DNA of 64,000 bases from Reyranella humidisoli (GCF_019039055.1 NZ_JAHOPB010000001.1:1116001-1180000); one strand, 5' to 3'. Numbered from the stretch's first letter, positions 27,103 to 36,834 are shown. Made by a program: numbers and translations. The notes: generated by a model not told the origin, from the sequence alone.

Positions 27103-28925
27103 CAACCCTTCCCTTCGGCGGCAATCACCGCCGGATCGACCGGTTCGGCATAAAGGCGGGCGACGTCGGCCCCGCGCTGTTCGAGGACCCGCCGCGCGTT
27201 GATCGAGCGCTTGTCCGTCACCTCGCCCGCTTCGGGCGAGGGCGGCACATCGAGCGGCAGCAGCCGCATCACGCGCGTGCTCGATCCGCCGGGACGAGCG
27301 TTGAAGGCGGCCAGCAGCCTCGCGAGCGCCGGCCGATACGCCTCGGCACCACCGGCGTCCCGACAGGCTGTCGCATCGAGCCATACGAGCGCCCCGAGAT
27401 ACGGTCGATCGGGCGCCGCGATCACGAGGTCGCGGACATAGGGCTGCAGCGCGTCGATGAGCTGCGTGCGCAGGGTGGTGGCGCGGATCCAGGTGCCCGA
27501 CGCCAGCTTGAATTCCTCCGAGAGGCGTCCGGCGAACTGGATGCCGGCCTCGGGCCGGTCCTCGTCGACCCAGCGCGCGGCATCGCCCGTCCTGAAGAAG
27601 CCTTCCTCGTCGAAGGCTTCCCGGTTAGCCGCCTCGTTGCGGTAGTAGCCCGGCATGACGTTCGCGCCCGTCACGCGCAGTTCGTAGCGATCGCCCGCCG
27701 GCACCAGCTTGGCCAGCATGCCGGGCTGCGGCAGGCCGAGTAGCCCGGCACGATCGACGTTCCAGTACACCATGAGTCCGGTGCTGGTCGTCTCGGTCAT
27801 GCCCCAGCCGCAGCCGAACGGCAGGCGCTCGCCGAGCTGTTCGGTTGCCGCGCTTTGCAGCCGGTCGAAGCTCTCCTGAGGCAGCAGCGCGCCGCCATAG
27901 CCCAGGCCGCGCATGTTCTTGAAGAATTTGGCCCGCAGGTCGGCATCGCGCTCCAGCGCCTCGAGCAGCATCGGGTAGGCGGCCGGCACGGTGCCGAAGC
28001 CCGACGGCGACAGCTCGCGCAGGTTCTCCAGCGTTTCCTGGAAGCGACCGGCGACCGGCCGGCCGCCATCGATGTAGAGCGAGCCCGCGACGCGGATGAT
28101 GCTGTTCAGGTTGGCGTTGCCGCCCCAGGTGTGATGCCAGGGCAGCCAGTCGAGCGACACGGCGATGCGGCTGTCATCGAGCGGTTCGCCCACCGCGCGG
28201 ATCATCTCGGCACCGGCGGTGAGATTGCCATGGGTGTTGAGCACGCCCTTGGCCATGCCCGTGGAGCCGGAGGTGAACAGGATCTTGGCCGGCGTGTCGG
28301 CCGTGATGTGCTGGCGCCGTTCGGCGACGGCGGCATCCACCGAACAGGCAGCGAGCGCGCCGAAAGCGAGGCCACGCCTGCCGTCCACCGTGACCACGCG
28401 GGCGCCGGTCCGCTCGGCACGATCGAGCGCCGCGGCATAGGCTTTCGAATCCTGCGCGAAGACGAGTCCCGGCTCGACGATGCCCAGCGCATGATCGAAG
28501 CGGGCAAAGTCGCCGGCCAGCGAGAAATTCGGCGAGATCGGCGCCACCAGCACGCCTGCGCGCAGGGCGCCGAACAGGAGGAGCGCGTTCTCGAGACTGT
28601 TGTCCGACAGGATCGCGACCGGCTTCGCGCCGGGCCCGAAGCCCTGCGCGATCAGCCACGAAGCGACTGCGCCCGTCTTCGCCCAGGCCTCGGCATAGGT
28701 CAGGCGCTGCCAGGCCCGCTCCGGACCACGCCGCTCGGCAAGGAAAGTGACGTCGGGCCGGCGCATCGCCGCCCGCTCCAACCAGTCGATGACGAGCGGC
28801 AGATCGGCCGGCAGCGACCGGCCGGCAGACAGGATCAGTGTGCCGTTAGCGCGTCGCTCGACGGATACCGTCGGCGTCGGCCGGTTGAGCGCGCGCATGG
28901 GCGCCACATGGCTCACCCTGTCCAT
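27102..28925 (-). CDS. Feruloyl-CoA-synthetase-like AMP-dependent acyl/aryl-CoA ligase
   Basis: 607 residues. The adenylate-forming signature ILFTSGSTGMAKG (about residue 212) is present. Typical aryl-CoA ligase text follows: LPWHHTWGGNANLNS, LYIDGGRPV, FRTGDAARWVD, and a terminal TDKRSINARRVLEQR with the likely catalytic lysine. These last pieces match feruloyl-CoA synthase as I recall it. The enzyme would activate a carboxylic acid with ATP and CoA in the cytoplasm. It is the first gene of the importer operon. GGGAGG touches the ATG at 28925; ATG 28898 is an alternative start. Confidence 0.83.
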   Translation of the reverse strand: MDRVSHVAPMRALNRPTPTVSVERRANGTLILSAGRSLPADLPLVIDWLERAAMRRPDVTFLAERRGPERAWQRLTYAEAWAKTGAVASWLIAQGFGPGAKPVAILSDNSLENALLLFGALRAGVLVAPISPNFSLAGDFARFDHALGIVEPGLVFAQDSKAYAAALDRAERTGARVVTVDGRRGLAFGALAACSVDAAVAERRQHITADTPAKILFTSGSTGMAKGVLNTHGNLTAGAEMIRAVGEPLDDSRIAVSLDWLPWHHTWGGNANLNSIIRVAGSLYIDGGRPVAGRFQETLENLRELSPSGFGTVPAAYPMLLEALERDADLRAKFFKNMRGLGYGGALLPQESFDRLQSAATEQLGERLPFGCGWGMTETTSTGLMVYWNVDRAGLLGLPQPGMLAKLVPAGDRYELRVTGANVMPGYYRNEAANREAFDEEGFFRTGDAARWVDEDRPEAGIQFAGRLSEEFKLASGTWIRATTLRTQLIDALQPYVRDLVIAAPDRPYLGALVWLDATACRDAGGAEAYRPALARLLAAFNARPGGSSTRVMRLLPLDVPPSPEAGEVTDKRSINARRVLEQRGADVARLYAEPVDPAVIAAEGKG

Positions 28926-29046
28926 CCTCCCGCAAAGACGCTTCCTCGGTCATCCGTTCGTGCGGACGATCCTGTTGCTGACAAGCTGAAGGGTTTGCGG
29001 GCGAACTGTCAAATGAAACACAACGGCCCCGCAACGATGCGGGAGA

Positions 29047-30216
29047 TCAGCGTGCGTCGAGCAACTTCTTCAATGCGATGGCGATTCGCCCGATGCTGAA
29101 CGCCGAGGGGTGCCCATCATGAGGGATCATCAGCCGCGCAGCCGTCTCACCCTGGGTTGCATCGGCGACACTCAGCATCGGCGCGCCGAGCTGGCGCAGC
29201 TTCACGAGCGTGGCGACCAGCAACGGCTGCTCGACCTTGGAATCGCCGTAGCGGTTCTGCGTGCTCTCGTCGGGCCAGGAATAGATGATGATGAGAGGCG
29301 CGTTGAACTTTGCGCGGGCCTCGGCCTGCAGCTTCGCCATCATCGCCAGGAACAGCTCGATCTGTTGCTCCTGACGCTGCTTCTGGCCGATCGCCTCGAT
29401 GAAGGCGAAGTGCTCGCCCAGGAGGTAGTGCAGCCCGGCCAGCGGATCGCGCCATCGATGCTCGTTGAATGTGCCGGTGAAGCGCAGCTTGCCGTCGTCG
29501 AGTACGTAACGCGGCGAGGAGCCGAGCCAGGAACCGTCACCGGTCACGCGCTGCAGATGGGCCGGGATGATCCAGGTCACGACGGCCTTCACCTTCTGGT
29601 CGATGTAGCGGTCGTAGAGACCCGCTTCGAAGGCGCGGACGAGATGATTGGGGCCGTAGCCGGGAACGCCGAAATTGACGGTGCGCGCGGCCGGCGTGTT
29701 CAGCCTGGTGAACTGGGACGCCACCGTCTGGTCGTCGGCCACGCCCTGCCCGAAGATGAAAGAATCGCCGATGAAGAGATAGGTATCGGAGGGAGCGGGA
29801 ACCGGCGGCGTCACCCGTGCCGCGACGGAATCGAAATGGTAGGTCTGGCGATAGACCAGCTCGTCGCCCCAGGTGGCGGTGGCGATTACTTCGCTATCAG
29901 GCTTCGGCCGGAAGCCGAGGATCGGGTCGGGCGGCGGCCACCATTGCGGAATGGTACGGGTCACCACCCCCATGTTCACCGCCTTGGGCGACAGGAAACC
30001 GGCGAACAGGTCCAGCGCCACGAGGCTCAGCGCCAGCGCCGTCGCGAGCAGCGCGCCGCTGCGCCAGCGGTTGCCACGGAACAGCACGACGCCCGCCACA
30101 CCCAGCACGGCGGCGGCCACGCAGGCCCACAGGGCGGAGCGCAACGCGAGTCCGATCGCGAGGATCACGAGCAGAAAAGCGACTAGAAGCCAGAAATTGC
30201 GAAACCTGCCGGCCAT
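29047..30216 (-). CDS. Membrane-anchored SGNH/GDSL hydrolase-like protein
   Basis: 389 residues. Three hydrophobic segments lie in the first 75 residues (LLVAFLLVILAIGLAL, ACVAAAVLGVAGVVLF, LATALALSLVALDLFAGF). An extracytoplasmic domain follows with SGNH blocks: FIGDSFIFGQG (nucleophile Ser about 151), GVPGYGPNHL (glycine block), and the late Asp-x-x-His of IPHDGHPSAFS. The set resembles AlgX/DltD-like O-acetylation or esterase proteins. Nothing nearby indicates a polymer substrate. It stands alone, 121 bases from the ligase gene start and divergent from the CoA-transferase gene. Confidence 0.8.
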   Translation of the reverse strand: MAGRFRNFWLLVAFLLVILAIGLALRSALWACVAAAVLGVAGVVLFRGNRWRSGALLATALALSLVALDLFAGFLSPKAVNMGVVTRTIPQWWPPPDPILGFRPKPDSEVIATATWGDELVYRQTYHFDSVAARVTPPVPAPSDTYLFIGDSFIFGQGVADDQTVASQFTRLNTPAARTVNFGVPGYGPNHLVRAFEAGLYDRYIDQKVKAVVTWIIPAHLQRVTGDGSWLGSSPRYVLDDGKLRFTGTFNEHRWRDPLAGLHYLLGEHFAFIEAIGQKQRQEQQIELFLAMMAKLQAEARAKFNAPLIIIYSWPDESTQNRYGDSKVEQPLLVATLVKLRQLGAPMLSVADATQGETAARLMIPHDGHPSAFSIGRIAIALKKLLDAR

Positions 30217-30276
30217 TGACCTGATGCCGTTCTCCCCGGATAGGCTGGGGTGTAGGCGTTCGAAAGGGAAAACTCA

Positions 30277-31488
30277 ATGAGCGGACAATTGCCGCTGCAG
30301 GGCCTCCGGGTCCTCGACCTCGCGAGCTTCATCGCCGGTCCGGTCGCCACGACGGTGATGGGCGACTACGGCGCCGAGGTCATCAAGATCGAGCCACCCG
30401 GCGAGGGCGACCCGCAGCGCAAGCTGGGACAGGCCCATTCGATCCCGCAGCATCCGGTCAACTTCTGCTGGCACATGACCAACCGCAACAAGCGCTCGGT
30501 CGTGCTCGACCTCAAGAACCCCGAGGGCCGCGCCGCGTTCGACCGGCTGGTGAAGACCGCTGACGTGATGGTGGTGAACTTCCCGCTGAAGGTCCGCGCG
30601 CGGCTCAGGATGAGCTATTCGGACGTGGCGCCGCTCAATCCGCGACTGATCTACGCGTCGATGACCGGCTACGGCGAGTCCGGCCCCGATGCCGAGCAGC
30701 CCGGCTTCGACTCCACCGCCTTCTTCGCCCGATCCGGTCTGCTCGACGGCCTCACCTACGAGGGCGGCCCACCCGCCTTCTCCCTGCCGGCGCAGGGCGA
30801 CCAGATGGCCGGCATGAACCTGTTCGCCGCCATCTCGATGGCCCTGCTCCACCGCGAGCGCACCGGCGAGGGCAGCGAGGTCGGCACGTCGCTGCACGCC
30901 AGCGGCCTGTGGTCCAACGCCATCCTGGCGCAGGGCGCCCTGCTTGGTTCCTTCGTGGCCTCTCGTCCGCCACGCACCAAGCCGCGCAGCGCGCTCGCCA
31001 ACCAGTACCGCACCTCCGACAGCCGCTGGATCCAGCTCACCATCGTGCGCGAGGACAAGCTCTGGCCCGAACTCTGCCAGGCGATCGAGCGCACCGACCT
31101 GATGGACGATCCGCGCTTCGAGACCACGGAGAAGCGGCGCGCCCATGCCACCGACCTCGCCGCGATCCTCGATCCGGTTTTTGCCGGACGGCCATGGCCC
31201 GAATGGAAGGAACGCCTGCGCCGGCACGAGATCACCTTCGGCCTGCTCGGCATCCTGCGTGACGTTCCCGACGACGAGCAGGCCGTCGCCAACGGCGCGG
31301 TCGTGGGTACAAGCCAGCAGGACATGCCGCGCACGATCTCCGCGCCCATCCGCATGTCGTTCGCGCCCGAGCCGGTGACACCCGGTCCCGGACCGGGACA
31401 CGGCGCGCACACGGACGAGATCCTGGGCGAACTGGGCTACAGCGCCGCTGAGATCGGCAGGCTGCGGGAAGCCGGCGCCATCGGTTGA
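30277..31488 (+). CDS. Family III CoA-transferase (CaiB/BaiF)
   Basis: 403 residues, AAAGGGAAA before the ATG. The N terminus LQGLRVLDLASFIAGPVATTVMGDYGAEVIKIEPP is the family CoA-binding start. NRNKRSVVLDLKNPEGRAAFDRLV follows, and the catalytic aspartate is in the GFDSTAFFARSG region, equivalent to Asp169 of formyl-CoA transferase. Such enzymes move CoA between carboxylic acids such as carnitine, succinate or bile acids. The substrate is not evident. It is separate from the CoA ligase operon. Confidence 0.92.
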   Translation: MSGQLPLQGLRVLDLASFIAGPVATTVMGDYGAEVIKIEPPGEGDPQRKLGQAHSIPQHPVNFCWHMTNRNKRSVVLDLKNPEGRAAFDRLVKTADVMVVNFPLKVRARLRMSYSDVAPLNPRLIYASMTGYGESGPDAEQPGFDSTAFFARSGLLDGLTYEGGPPAFSLPAQGDQMAGMNLFAAISMALLHRERTGEGSEVGTSLHASGLWSNAILAQGALLGSFVASRPPRTKPRSALANQYRTSDSRWIQLTIVREDKLWPELCQAIERTDLMDDPRFETTEKRRAHATDLAAILDPVFAGRPWPEWKERLRRHEITFGLLGILRDVPDDEQAVANGAVVGTSQQDMPRTISAPIRMSFAPEPVTPGPGPGHGAHTDEILGELGYSAAEIGRLREAGAIG

Positions 31489-31495
31489 GGCCGGC

Positions 31496-32209
31496 TCACG
31501 ATTCGGGAATCGCGCGGTCGACCTGCCAGGTCGCGGCAGAGACGTTGGGCTCGAGGCTGAGGCGGCCCACGACCTGCTCGAGCGCGGTGTCGTTGCGCTT
31601 TGCCGCAACCGCCTGCGCCGTGACCGTCACCTTCGACGTGTCGGGAATGTCCTCGCTGTCGAGGCGGCGCAGGCCGAGGCCCGCCTGCGAAAGCGCGTGC
31701 AGCAGGAGCGAGCGCATGTGCGCCTCCTCGGCGCCCTTGCAGACCACCTCGACCGTGTAATGGCTCTCGGCGTCCGTCGAGGTCAGCAGCCGCGTGTTCA
31801 TGCGCCGGACCAGCGGCCGCAGCAGCAGGTTGGTGGCCACCACCATTGCCGCGGCCAGCAGGGCAGGACCCGCATGGCCCGCGCCCGACATCGTGCCGAC
31901 CATGGCCGAGCACCACAGCGTCGCTGCCGTGTTCAGCCCGTGCACGTTCACCCCTTCGCGCAGGATCACGCCCGCGCCGAGGAAGCCGATGCCGGTGACG
32001 ACCTGCGCGGCGACCCGCGTCGGATCGCCGGCGCCAACAAGCCCAGAGAAGGCCACGAAGCCCGCGGCGCCCAGGGCAACCAGCGCATTGGTGCGCAGGC
32101 CCGCCATCTTCTGGTTCCACTGGCGCTCTATGCCGATGGCGGAACCCAGCAGCAGGGCGAGGCCGAGCCGCAGCCCCGTCTCGGCAAGGGAAGAAACGTC
32201 GAACAGCAT
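31496..32209 (-). CDS. MgtC/SapB-family inner-membrane protein
   Basis: 237 residues from ATG at 32209 (a TTG nine bases further up is possible). The N-terminal five-helix MgtC domain is clear: LGLALLLGSAIGIERQW, AGLRTNALVALGAAGFVAFS, GIGFLGAGVILREG and NTAATLWCSAMVG. A C-terminal ACT-like domain (about 145-237) follows. MgtC proteins restrain F-type ATP synthase in acid or low magnesium in some pathogens. The last gene of a minus-strand run below argC; the link to its neighbours is unclear. Confidence 0.93.
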   Translation of the reverse strand: MLFDVSSLAETGLRLGLALLLGSAIGIERQWNQKMAGLRTNALVALGAAGFVAFSGLVGAGDPTRVAAQVVTGIGFLGAGVILREGVNVHGLNTAATLWCSAMVGTMSGAGHAGPALLAAAMVVATNLLLRPLVRRMNTRLLTSTDAESHYTVEVVCKGAEEAHMRSLLLHALSQAGLGLRRLDSEDIPDTSKVTVTAQAVAAKRNDTALEQVVGRLSLEPNVSAATWQVDRAIPES

Positions 32210-32266
32210 CGCCCCCAAGTGACGGGCGATCGTTACAGTCGAATGACGGCCGGTGCCGCCGGGCGA

Positions 32267-32644
32267 TCAGTACTTGTAGGCCTGGCGCGCCAGCAGCTTC
32301 CAGCTGCCCGCCTGCTTCTGCCACACCAGCAGGATGCCGATCCGGATCGGATGAACCTTGCCGCTATGCTCGGTCTCGCCGACCATGAGATGGCGCACCA
32401 GCGCGACGTCGCCGGCGAGGGAAATGGTCTGGTCGTTGAACTCGAGCGACTTCCAGGTCGCAAAGCCGTTGGTGTTGGCCTCGACGAACTCGGCCCGTGT
32501 CTCCAGCGTGCCGCCGGAATGGCCGTAGCTCAACTCCGGCGCGCAGAGCTGCTCCAGCGCGGTGCGGTCGGCCTTCAGCAGGCCCTGGCGCAATTGCTCG
32601 ACGGAGCGGGCGACGATCGAGGCTTCATCATGTGCAGCAGTCAT
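32267..32644 (-). CDS. NTF2-like protein (DUF4440 / SnoaL-type fold)
   Basis: 125 residues. The cone-shaped NTF2 fold shows in VEQLRQGLLKADRTALEQLCAPELSYGHSGG, then a string of beta strands ending ILLVWQKQAGSWKLLARQAYK. Members act as small dehydratases, isomerases or stress proteins; no catalytic residue can be assigned here with confidence. It lies 58 bases after the IlvD/Edd dehydratase gene on the same strand and could share its transcript. Confidence 0.85.
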   Translation of the reverse strand: MTAAHDEASIVARSVEQLRQGLLKADRTALEQLCAPELSYGHSGGTLETRAEFVEANTNGFATWKSLEFNDQTISLAGDVALVRHLMVGETEHSGKVHPIRIGILLVWQKQAGSWKLLARQAYKY

Positions 32645-32702
32645 ACTTCATTCCTTGTTGCAGCCAGTCTCCGGCAAACCCGCAGGCGCGGATACTGCCT
32701 AC

Positions 32703-34451
32703 TCAATAGATCGACGGTTCCGCCACCGGCTTGCCGAATCCCGTTTCGAGGAAGTCGAAGTCGCAGCCCTCGTTGGCCTGCTTGATGTGCCTGGTGAACA
32801 TCCAGCCATAGCCGCGCTCGTAGCGGGGCTCGGGCTGCTTCCACGCCGCCTTGCGCTTCGCCAGTTCCTCGTCCGACACGTTCATGTCGATCGTGCGCTT
32901 GTCGACGTCGAGCGAGATCATGTCGCCGGTCCTCACCAGCGCGAGCGGCCCGCCGATAAAGGATTCCGGCGAGACGTGCAGGATGCAGGCGCCGTAGCTG
33001 GTGCCGCTCATGCGGCTGTCGGAGATCCGCACCATGTCGCGCACCCCTTGCTTCACCAGCTTGGTCGGGATCGGCAGCATGCCCCATTCCGGCATGCCCG
33101 GCCCGCCCTGCGGCCCGGCGTTGCGCAGGATCAGCACCGCATCCTCGGTGACGTCGAGATCCTCGCGATCGATCACGGCCTTCATCGAGGGATAGTCGTC
33201 GAACACCAGCGCCGGTCCCGTGTGCTTCAGGAACTTGGGCGCGCAGGCGCTGGGCTTGATGACGCAGCCGTCGGGGGCGAGGTTGCCCTTGAGCACCGCG
33301 AGCGCGCCTTCCCTGTAGATCGGGTTGGCGACGGAGCGGATCACGTCGTCATTGTAGATCTCCGCACCCTTCACGTTCTCGCCCAGCGTCTTGCCGGTCA
33401 CCGTGAGCGCGTCGAGATGCAGGTGATCGCGGATCTGCTCGATCAGGCCCGGCAGGCCGCCGGCATAGAAGAAGTCTTCCATCAGGTACTTGTCGCCACT
33501 GGGGCGGATGTTGGCGATTACCGGCACCTTGCGGCTGGCGCGCTCGAAATCGTCGAGCCCGATCTTCTGCCCCGCACGCCGTGCCATCGCGATCAGATGG
33601 ATGATGGCGTTGGTCGAACAGCCGACCGCCATCGCCACGGTGATGGCGTTGAGGAACGCCTCGTGCGTCAGGATCTTACTCGGCGTCAGGTCTTCCCAGA
33701 CCATGCCGACGATGCGCCGGCCGCATTCCGAGGCCATGCGGATGTGACCGGCATCGGCCGCCGGGATCGAGGAGGCGCCGGGCAGCGACATGCCGAGCGT
33801 CTCGGCCATCGCCATCATCGTGGCGGCCGTGCCCATGGTCATGCAGGTGCCGTAGCTGCGCGCGATGCCGCCTTCGACATCGACCCAGTCCGAATCGGAG
33901 ATCTTGCCGGCGCGACGCTCGTCCCAGTATTTCCAGGCGTCCGAGCCCGAGCCCAGCACCTTGCCCTTCACGTTGCCGCGCAGCATCGGCCCCGCCGGCA
34001 GGTAGATCGTGGGCAGTCCCATGCTGATCGCGCCGAGCAGCAGCGCCGGCGTGGTCTTGTCGCAACCGCCCATCAGCACGACACCATCCACGGGGTGCCC
34101 GCGTAAGAGTTCCTCGGCATCCATGGCGAGAAGATTGCGGTAGAGCATGGTCGTGGGCTTCAGGAAGCTTTCCGACAGCGACAGCGCCGGCAGCTCCATC
34201 GGAAAGCCGCCGGCCTGCAGGATGCCGCGCTTCACGTCGTCGACGCGGGTCTTGAAGTGCATGTGGCAGGGCTGGGCGTCGGACCAGGTGTTGAGGATGG
34301 CGATCACCGGCTTGCCGGCCCATTCCTCCGGCGCGTAGCCCATCTGCATCGCGCGCGAACGATGGCCGAAGGCGCGCAGATCGTCGGGCGCGAACCAGCG
34401 CGCGCTGCGCAGCTGGTCGGGAGTCCTGGTCTTTGGCTTGTTGTCCGGCAT
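32703..34451 (-). CDS. IlvD/Edd-family dehydratase, sugar-acid type
   Basis: 582 residues from ATG at 34451, preceded by GGAGGAAAAAGAC. The Fe-S ligand regions are ILNTWSDAQPCH, MGGCDKTTPALL and the SYGTCMTMGTA segment; ISDSRMSGTSYGA lies late in the chain. The form of these motifs (NTWSD, GCDKTTPA) is closer to L-arabinonate/D-xylonate or gluconate dehydratases than to isoleucine-pathway DHAD. The reaction is loss of water from a sugar acid to a 2-keto-3-deoxy acid. No sugar transporter or aldolase is adjacent, so the substrate stays open. Confidence 0.88.
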   Translation of the reverse strand: MPDNKPKTRTPDQLRSARWFAPDDLRAFGHRSRAMQMGYAPEEWAGKPVIAILNTWSDAQPCHMHFKTRVDDVKRGILQAGGFPMELPALSLSESFLKPTTMLYRNLLAMDAEELLRGHPVDGVVLMGGCDKTTPALLLGAISMGLPTIYLPAGPMLRGNVKGKVLGSGSDAWKYWDERRAGKISDSDWVDVEGGIARSYGTCMTMGTAATMMAMAETLGMSLPGASSIPAADAGHIRMASECGRRIVGMVWEDLTPSKILTHEAFLNAITVAMAVGCSTNAIIHLIAMARRAGQKIGLDDFERASRKVPVIANIRPSGDKYLMEDFFYAGGLPGLIEQIRDHLHLDALTVTGKTLGENVKGAEIYNDDVIRSVANPIYREGALAVLKGNLAPDGCVIKPSACAPKFLKHTGPALVFDDYPSMKAVIDREDLDVTEDAVLILRNAGPQGGPGMPEWGMLPIPTKLVKQGVRDMVRISDSRMSGTSYGACILHVSPESFIGGPLALVRTGDMISLDVDKRTIDMNVSDEELAKRKAAWKQPEPRYERGYGWMFTRHIKQANEGCDFDFLETGFGKPVAEPSIY

Positions 34452-34497
34452 GTCTTTTTCCTCCGCGCCGGACGCGACCACATTCACGCCGTCGCGG

Positions 34498-34974
34498 TCA
34501 AGCTGCGGCGCCGGCACGTTGCAGGGGCTTGCTCATATAGACCGTGACGCCGAGCGACGACGTCTCCTCGCGGTCGATGCGGTAGCCGAAGGCGAGATAG
34601 AGCCGCACGTTCGCCTCGAACATCTTGTTCGTGTAGAGCCGGACTTCGCTGTAGCCGAGGTCCCGCGCGACCTGTTCGGCGTGCGTCAGCAGGTGCCGGC
34701 CGAGGCCGCGACCCTGGAAGGCGGGCGCGACGGCCACGTTCTCGATCACCAGATGGTCGCCCTTGTCGATCGTCTCGATGAGAGCCGCGAGGCCACCATC
34801 GAGGAAGGCCATGTCGATGCGATGCTGGCGCACCGCCTCGTCATAGTCGGCCCGCATCGGCAGCGGTTCGCGGCCGATGATGGGCACCCATTTGCCATAG
34901 GCTTCGCGCGTGAGGGTCCGCACGGCGGCGGCATCGTCCGCCACCGCGCGCCGCAGCGCCGGTGTCTCGTCCAT
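34498..34974 (-). CDS. GNAT-family N-acetyltransferase
   Basis: 158 residues from ATG at 34974; earlier in-frame starts fall in the argC coding region. It opens ALRRAVADDAAAVRTLTREAY and has the acetyl-CoA pyrophosphate loop AVAPAFQGRGLGRHLL, then ARDLGYSEVRLYTNKMFEANVRLYLAFGY. It starts ten bases after argC, so the two are likely co-transcribed. A role in arginine acetylation is possible from the position, but the sequence is a generic GNAT. Confidence 0.9.
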   Translation of the reverse strand: MDETPALRRAVADDAAAVRTLTREAYGKWVPIIGREPLPMRADYDEAVRQHRIDMAFLDGGLAALIETIDKGDHLVIENVAVAPAFQGRGLGRHLLTHAEQVARDLGYSEVRLYTNKMFEANVRLYLAFGYRIDREETSSLGVTVYMSKPLQRAGAAA

Positions 34975-34984
34975 GGTGAAGGTC

Positions 34985-35944
34985 TCAGCCGACGGCGAGG
35001 CCCGTCGTCTCGGCGACGCCGGTCTTGAGGTTGATGCACTGCACCGCCGCGCCCGACGCGCCCTTGCCGAGATTGTCCAGCGACGCCACGGCCAGCACGT
35101 TGCCGTCGGCATCGTTGCCGTAGACCGCCAGCTCCATCGTGTTGGTGTCGATCAGCCGGTCGGCGCGCAGGAAGCGGTCGCGCTCCAGCCAGGCGCGGTC
35201 GGCAAGCGGCCGCACCGGCACGAAGGTCTCGCCGGCATAATAGTCGCTCAGCACCTGGTGCACGTCCTTGGCCGTCACCTGCTTCGTCGTGATGTCGCGC
35301 GTGATCGGCACGGTGATCAGCATGCCTTGGGCGTAGTGGCCGACCGACGGCACGAAGAGGGGCGCGTGCTTCAGGCCGGAATACTTCTTCATCTCCGGCA
35401 CGTGCTTGTGCGTGAGCTCGAGCCCGTAGAGACCGAACGGCTCGACGCCCGGCTGCTCATGAACCGCGATCAGCTCCTTGCCGCCGCCGGTGTAGCCCGA
35501 GACGCCAAACACGGCCGGCGTCGAATCGGCGCGCACGAGGCCGGCGTCGATCAGCGGCCGCAGCAGCGCGATCGCGCCGGTCGGGTAGCAGCCCGGATTG
35601 CTGATCCGGTTGGAGGCGAGCAGCTTCTGGCGCTGATCCTTGGCCAGCTCGGGGAAGCCATAGGTCCAGCCGTCGGCCACGCGATGCGCCGTCGAGGCGT
35701 CGATCACGACCGTGTCGCTGTCACCCATCGCGGCAACCAGCTCCTTGGCCGCCGCGTCGGGCAGGCAGAGCACGGTGATGTCGGACGTCTTGGCGATCTC
35801 GGCGCGCTTGCCCAGGTCCTTGCGGTCGGCCATCGGCAGCTCCAGCAGCTCGATGTCCGCCCGGTCCTTGAGCCGGTCGAGGATCTGCAGCCCGGTGGTG
35901 CCGTGCTGGCCGTCGATGAAAATCTTGGTCTTGTTGCTGGTCAT
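34985..35944 (-). CDS. argC: N-acetyl-gamma-glutamyl-phosphate reductase, short type
   Basis: 319 residues from ATG at 35944 (GAGAG nearby upstream), the short type-2 ArgC. The NADP-binding start IFIDGQHGTTGLQILDRL and the active-site cysteine motif SNPGCYPTGAIALL are clear; later GYTGGGKEL and HKHVPEM are family blocks. It reduces N-acetylglutamyl phosphate to the semialdehyde in arginine synthesis. First gene of the run argC - GNAT - IlvD-like. Many alphaproteobacteria have rplM-rpsI before argC; here a 403-base gene-free stretch precedes it. Confidence 0.96.
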   Translation of the reverse strand: MTSNKTKIFIDGQHGTTGLQILDRLKDRADIELLELPMADRKDLGKRAEIAKTSDITVLCLPDAAAKELVAAMGDSDTVVIDASTAHRVADGWTYGFPELAKDQRQKLLASNRISNPGCYPTGAIALLRPLIDAGLVRADSTPAVFGVSGYTGGGKELIAVHEQPGVEPFGLYGLELTHKHVPEMKKYSGLKHAPLFVPSVGHYAQGMLITVPITRDITTKQVTAKDVHQVLSDYYAGETFVPVRPLADRAWLERDRFLRADRLIDTNTMELAVYGNDADGNVLAVASLDNLGKGASGAAVQCINLKTGVAETTGLAVG

Positions 35945-36347
35945 GGTCTTCTCTCTCGATGCTGGGCCTTGAAGGGATGGCCGACTGGAGAAGGAAGGAT
36001 GGAAGCCGCTTCGTCTCTCCAGCGGCCTCACGATACGGCGCGTTTGTTACGCCCGCGCGTTCTCTTGCCGCTTTTGTGAGCGGCGACGTCGCGACCGGAG
36101 GAGGGCGAGCGAAATCATGGTGGGGCCGATATTTCATCGGGGGGTCCCCCTGTCAAGATGCCGGACGGCGCCAGACGTCAATTTCGCAGGACGCGAGGCG
36201 GCCGCTCAAAGCCTGCCTGTCCAGATCCAGAGCGTGACGGCCGTGCTCGGTTTGGCGGACCCTCGAAAGATCGGCGCGAAGCCGGGCCAGACGGGGCACG
36301 GTATCGACAATACCTCGGCAGGCAACGCATCTGGTACCGCAGCCCGC
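35945..36347. other. Gene-free stretch between argC and the MarR gene
   Basis: 403 bases. Open frames here (for example plus-strand frames around 36158-36427) have no ribosome site or recognisable protein text. The part next to argC must hold its promoter; no clear -35/-10 pair stands out. CCGCTTTTGTGAGCGG near 36070 is a small imperfect palindrome. I see nothing else. Confidence 0.6.
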
Positions 36348-36809
36348 TTACTCGTCAGCATCTGCCTTTCTCTCGAGCTTCTTGCGCAATGTCAGCATCA
36401 CCCGGTGAACGACCTCGAGATCTCTGATCGCAATCCCGTCCGCGAGGTCGTCCACCCAGGGCGCTTGAAGGTCCATCGCCGACTTGAAGGCACGTTTGCC
36501 CTTGTCGGTCAGCACAACGAGCTGAGCGCGCTTGTGATGCGGGTTTGCGGTGAAGGTCACCAGCCCGTCGCGCTCCAGATCATTGATGATGCGCTGCACG
36601 TTCTGGCGATTGGCACCGAGATCGCGGGCAAGCCATGCCACAGGCTGGGAGCGCTCGGCCGCGACGATGGCGCCGAGCACTTGCCATCGCGCACTCGTCA
36701 ATCCGAGCCGGGCGACGAGACGGTCGCCAGCAGTCAGCGCAAGGCTGTTGAGCCTGAACAGATCGAGCATCAGCTTCGTCAAGGCTTCACCGGAGGGAGT
36801 CCGCTTCAT
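36348..36809 (-). CDS. MarR-family transcriptional regulator
   Basis: 153 residues. The winged helix is visible: ARLGLTSARWQVLGAIVAAERSQPVAWLARDLGANRQNVQRIINDLERDGLV, then the wing FTANPHHKRAQLVVLTDKGKRAF. MarR proteins repress neighbouring genes until a small phenolic or oxidant ligand binds. It is divergent from an ABM-family monooxygenase-like gene with 92 bases between, the standard place for a shared operator. Confidence 0.94.
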   Translation of the reverse strand: MKRTPSGEALTKLMLDLFRLNSLALTAGDRLVARLGLTSARWQVLGAIVAAERSQPVAWLARDLGANRQNVQRIINDLERDGLVTFTANPHHKRAQLVVLTDKGKRAFKSAMDLQAPWVDDLADGIAIRDLEVVHRVMLTLRKKLERKADADE

Positions 36810-36834
36810 CTCACATTGGTTCCATAGGTGGTTA

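Noticed and set aside
36117..36827. Plus-strand open frame over the gene-free stretch and antisense to MarR
   Set aside because: No ribosome site, and most of it is antisense to the well-supported MarR gene.
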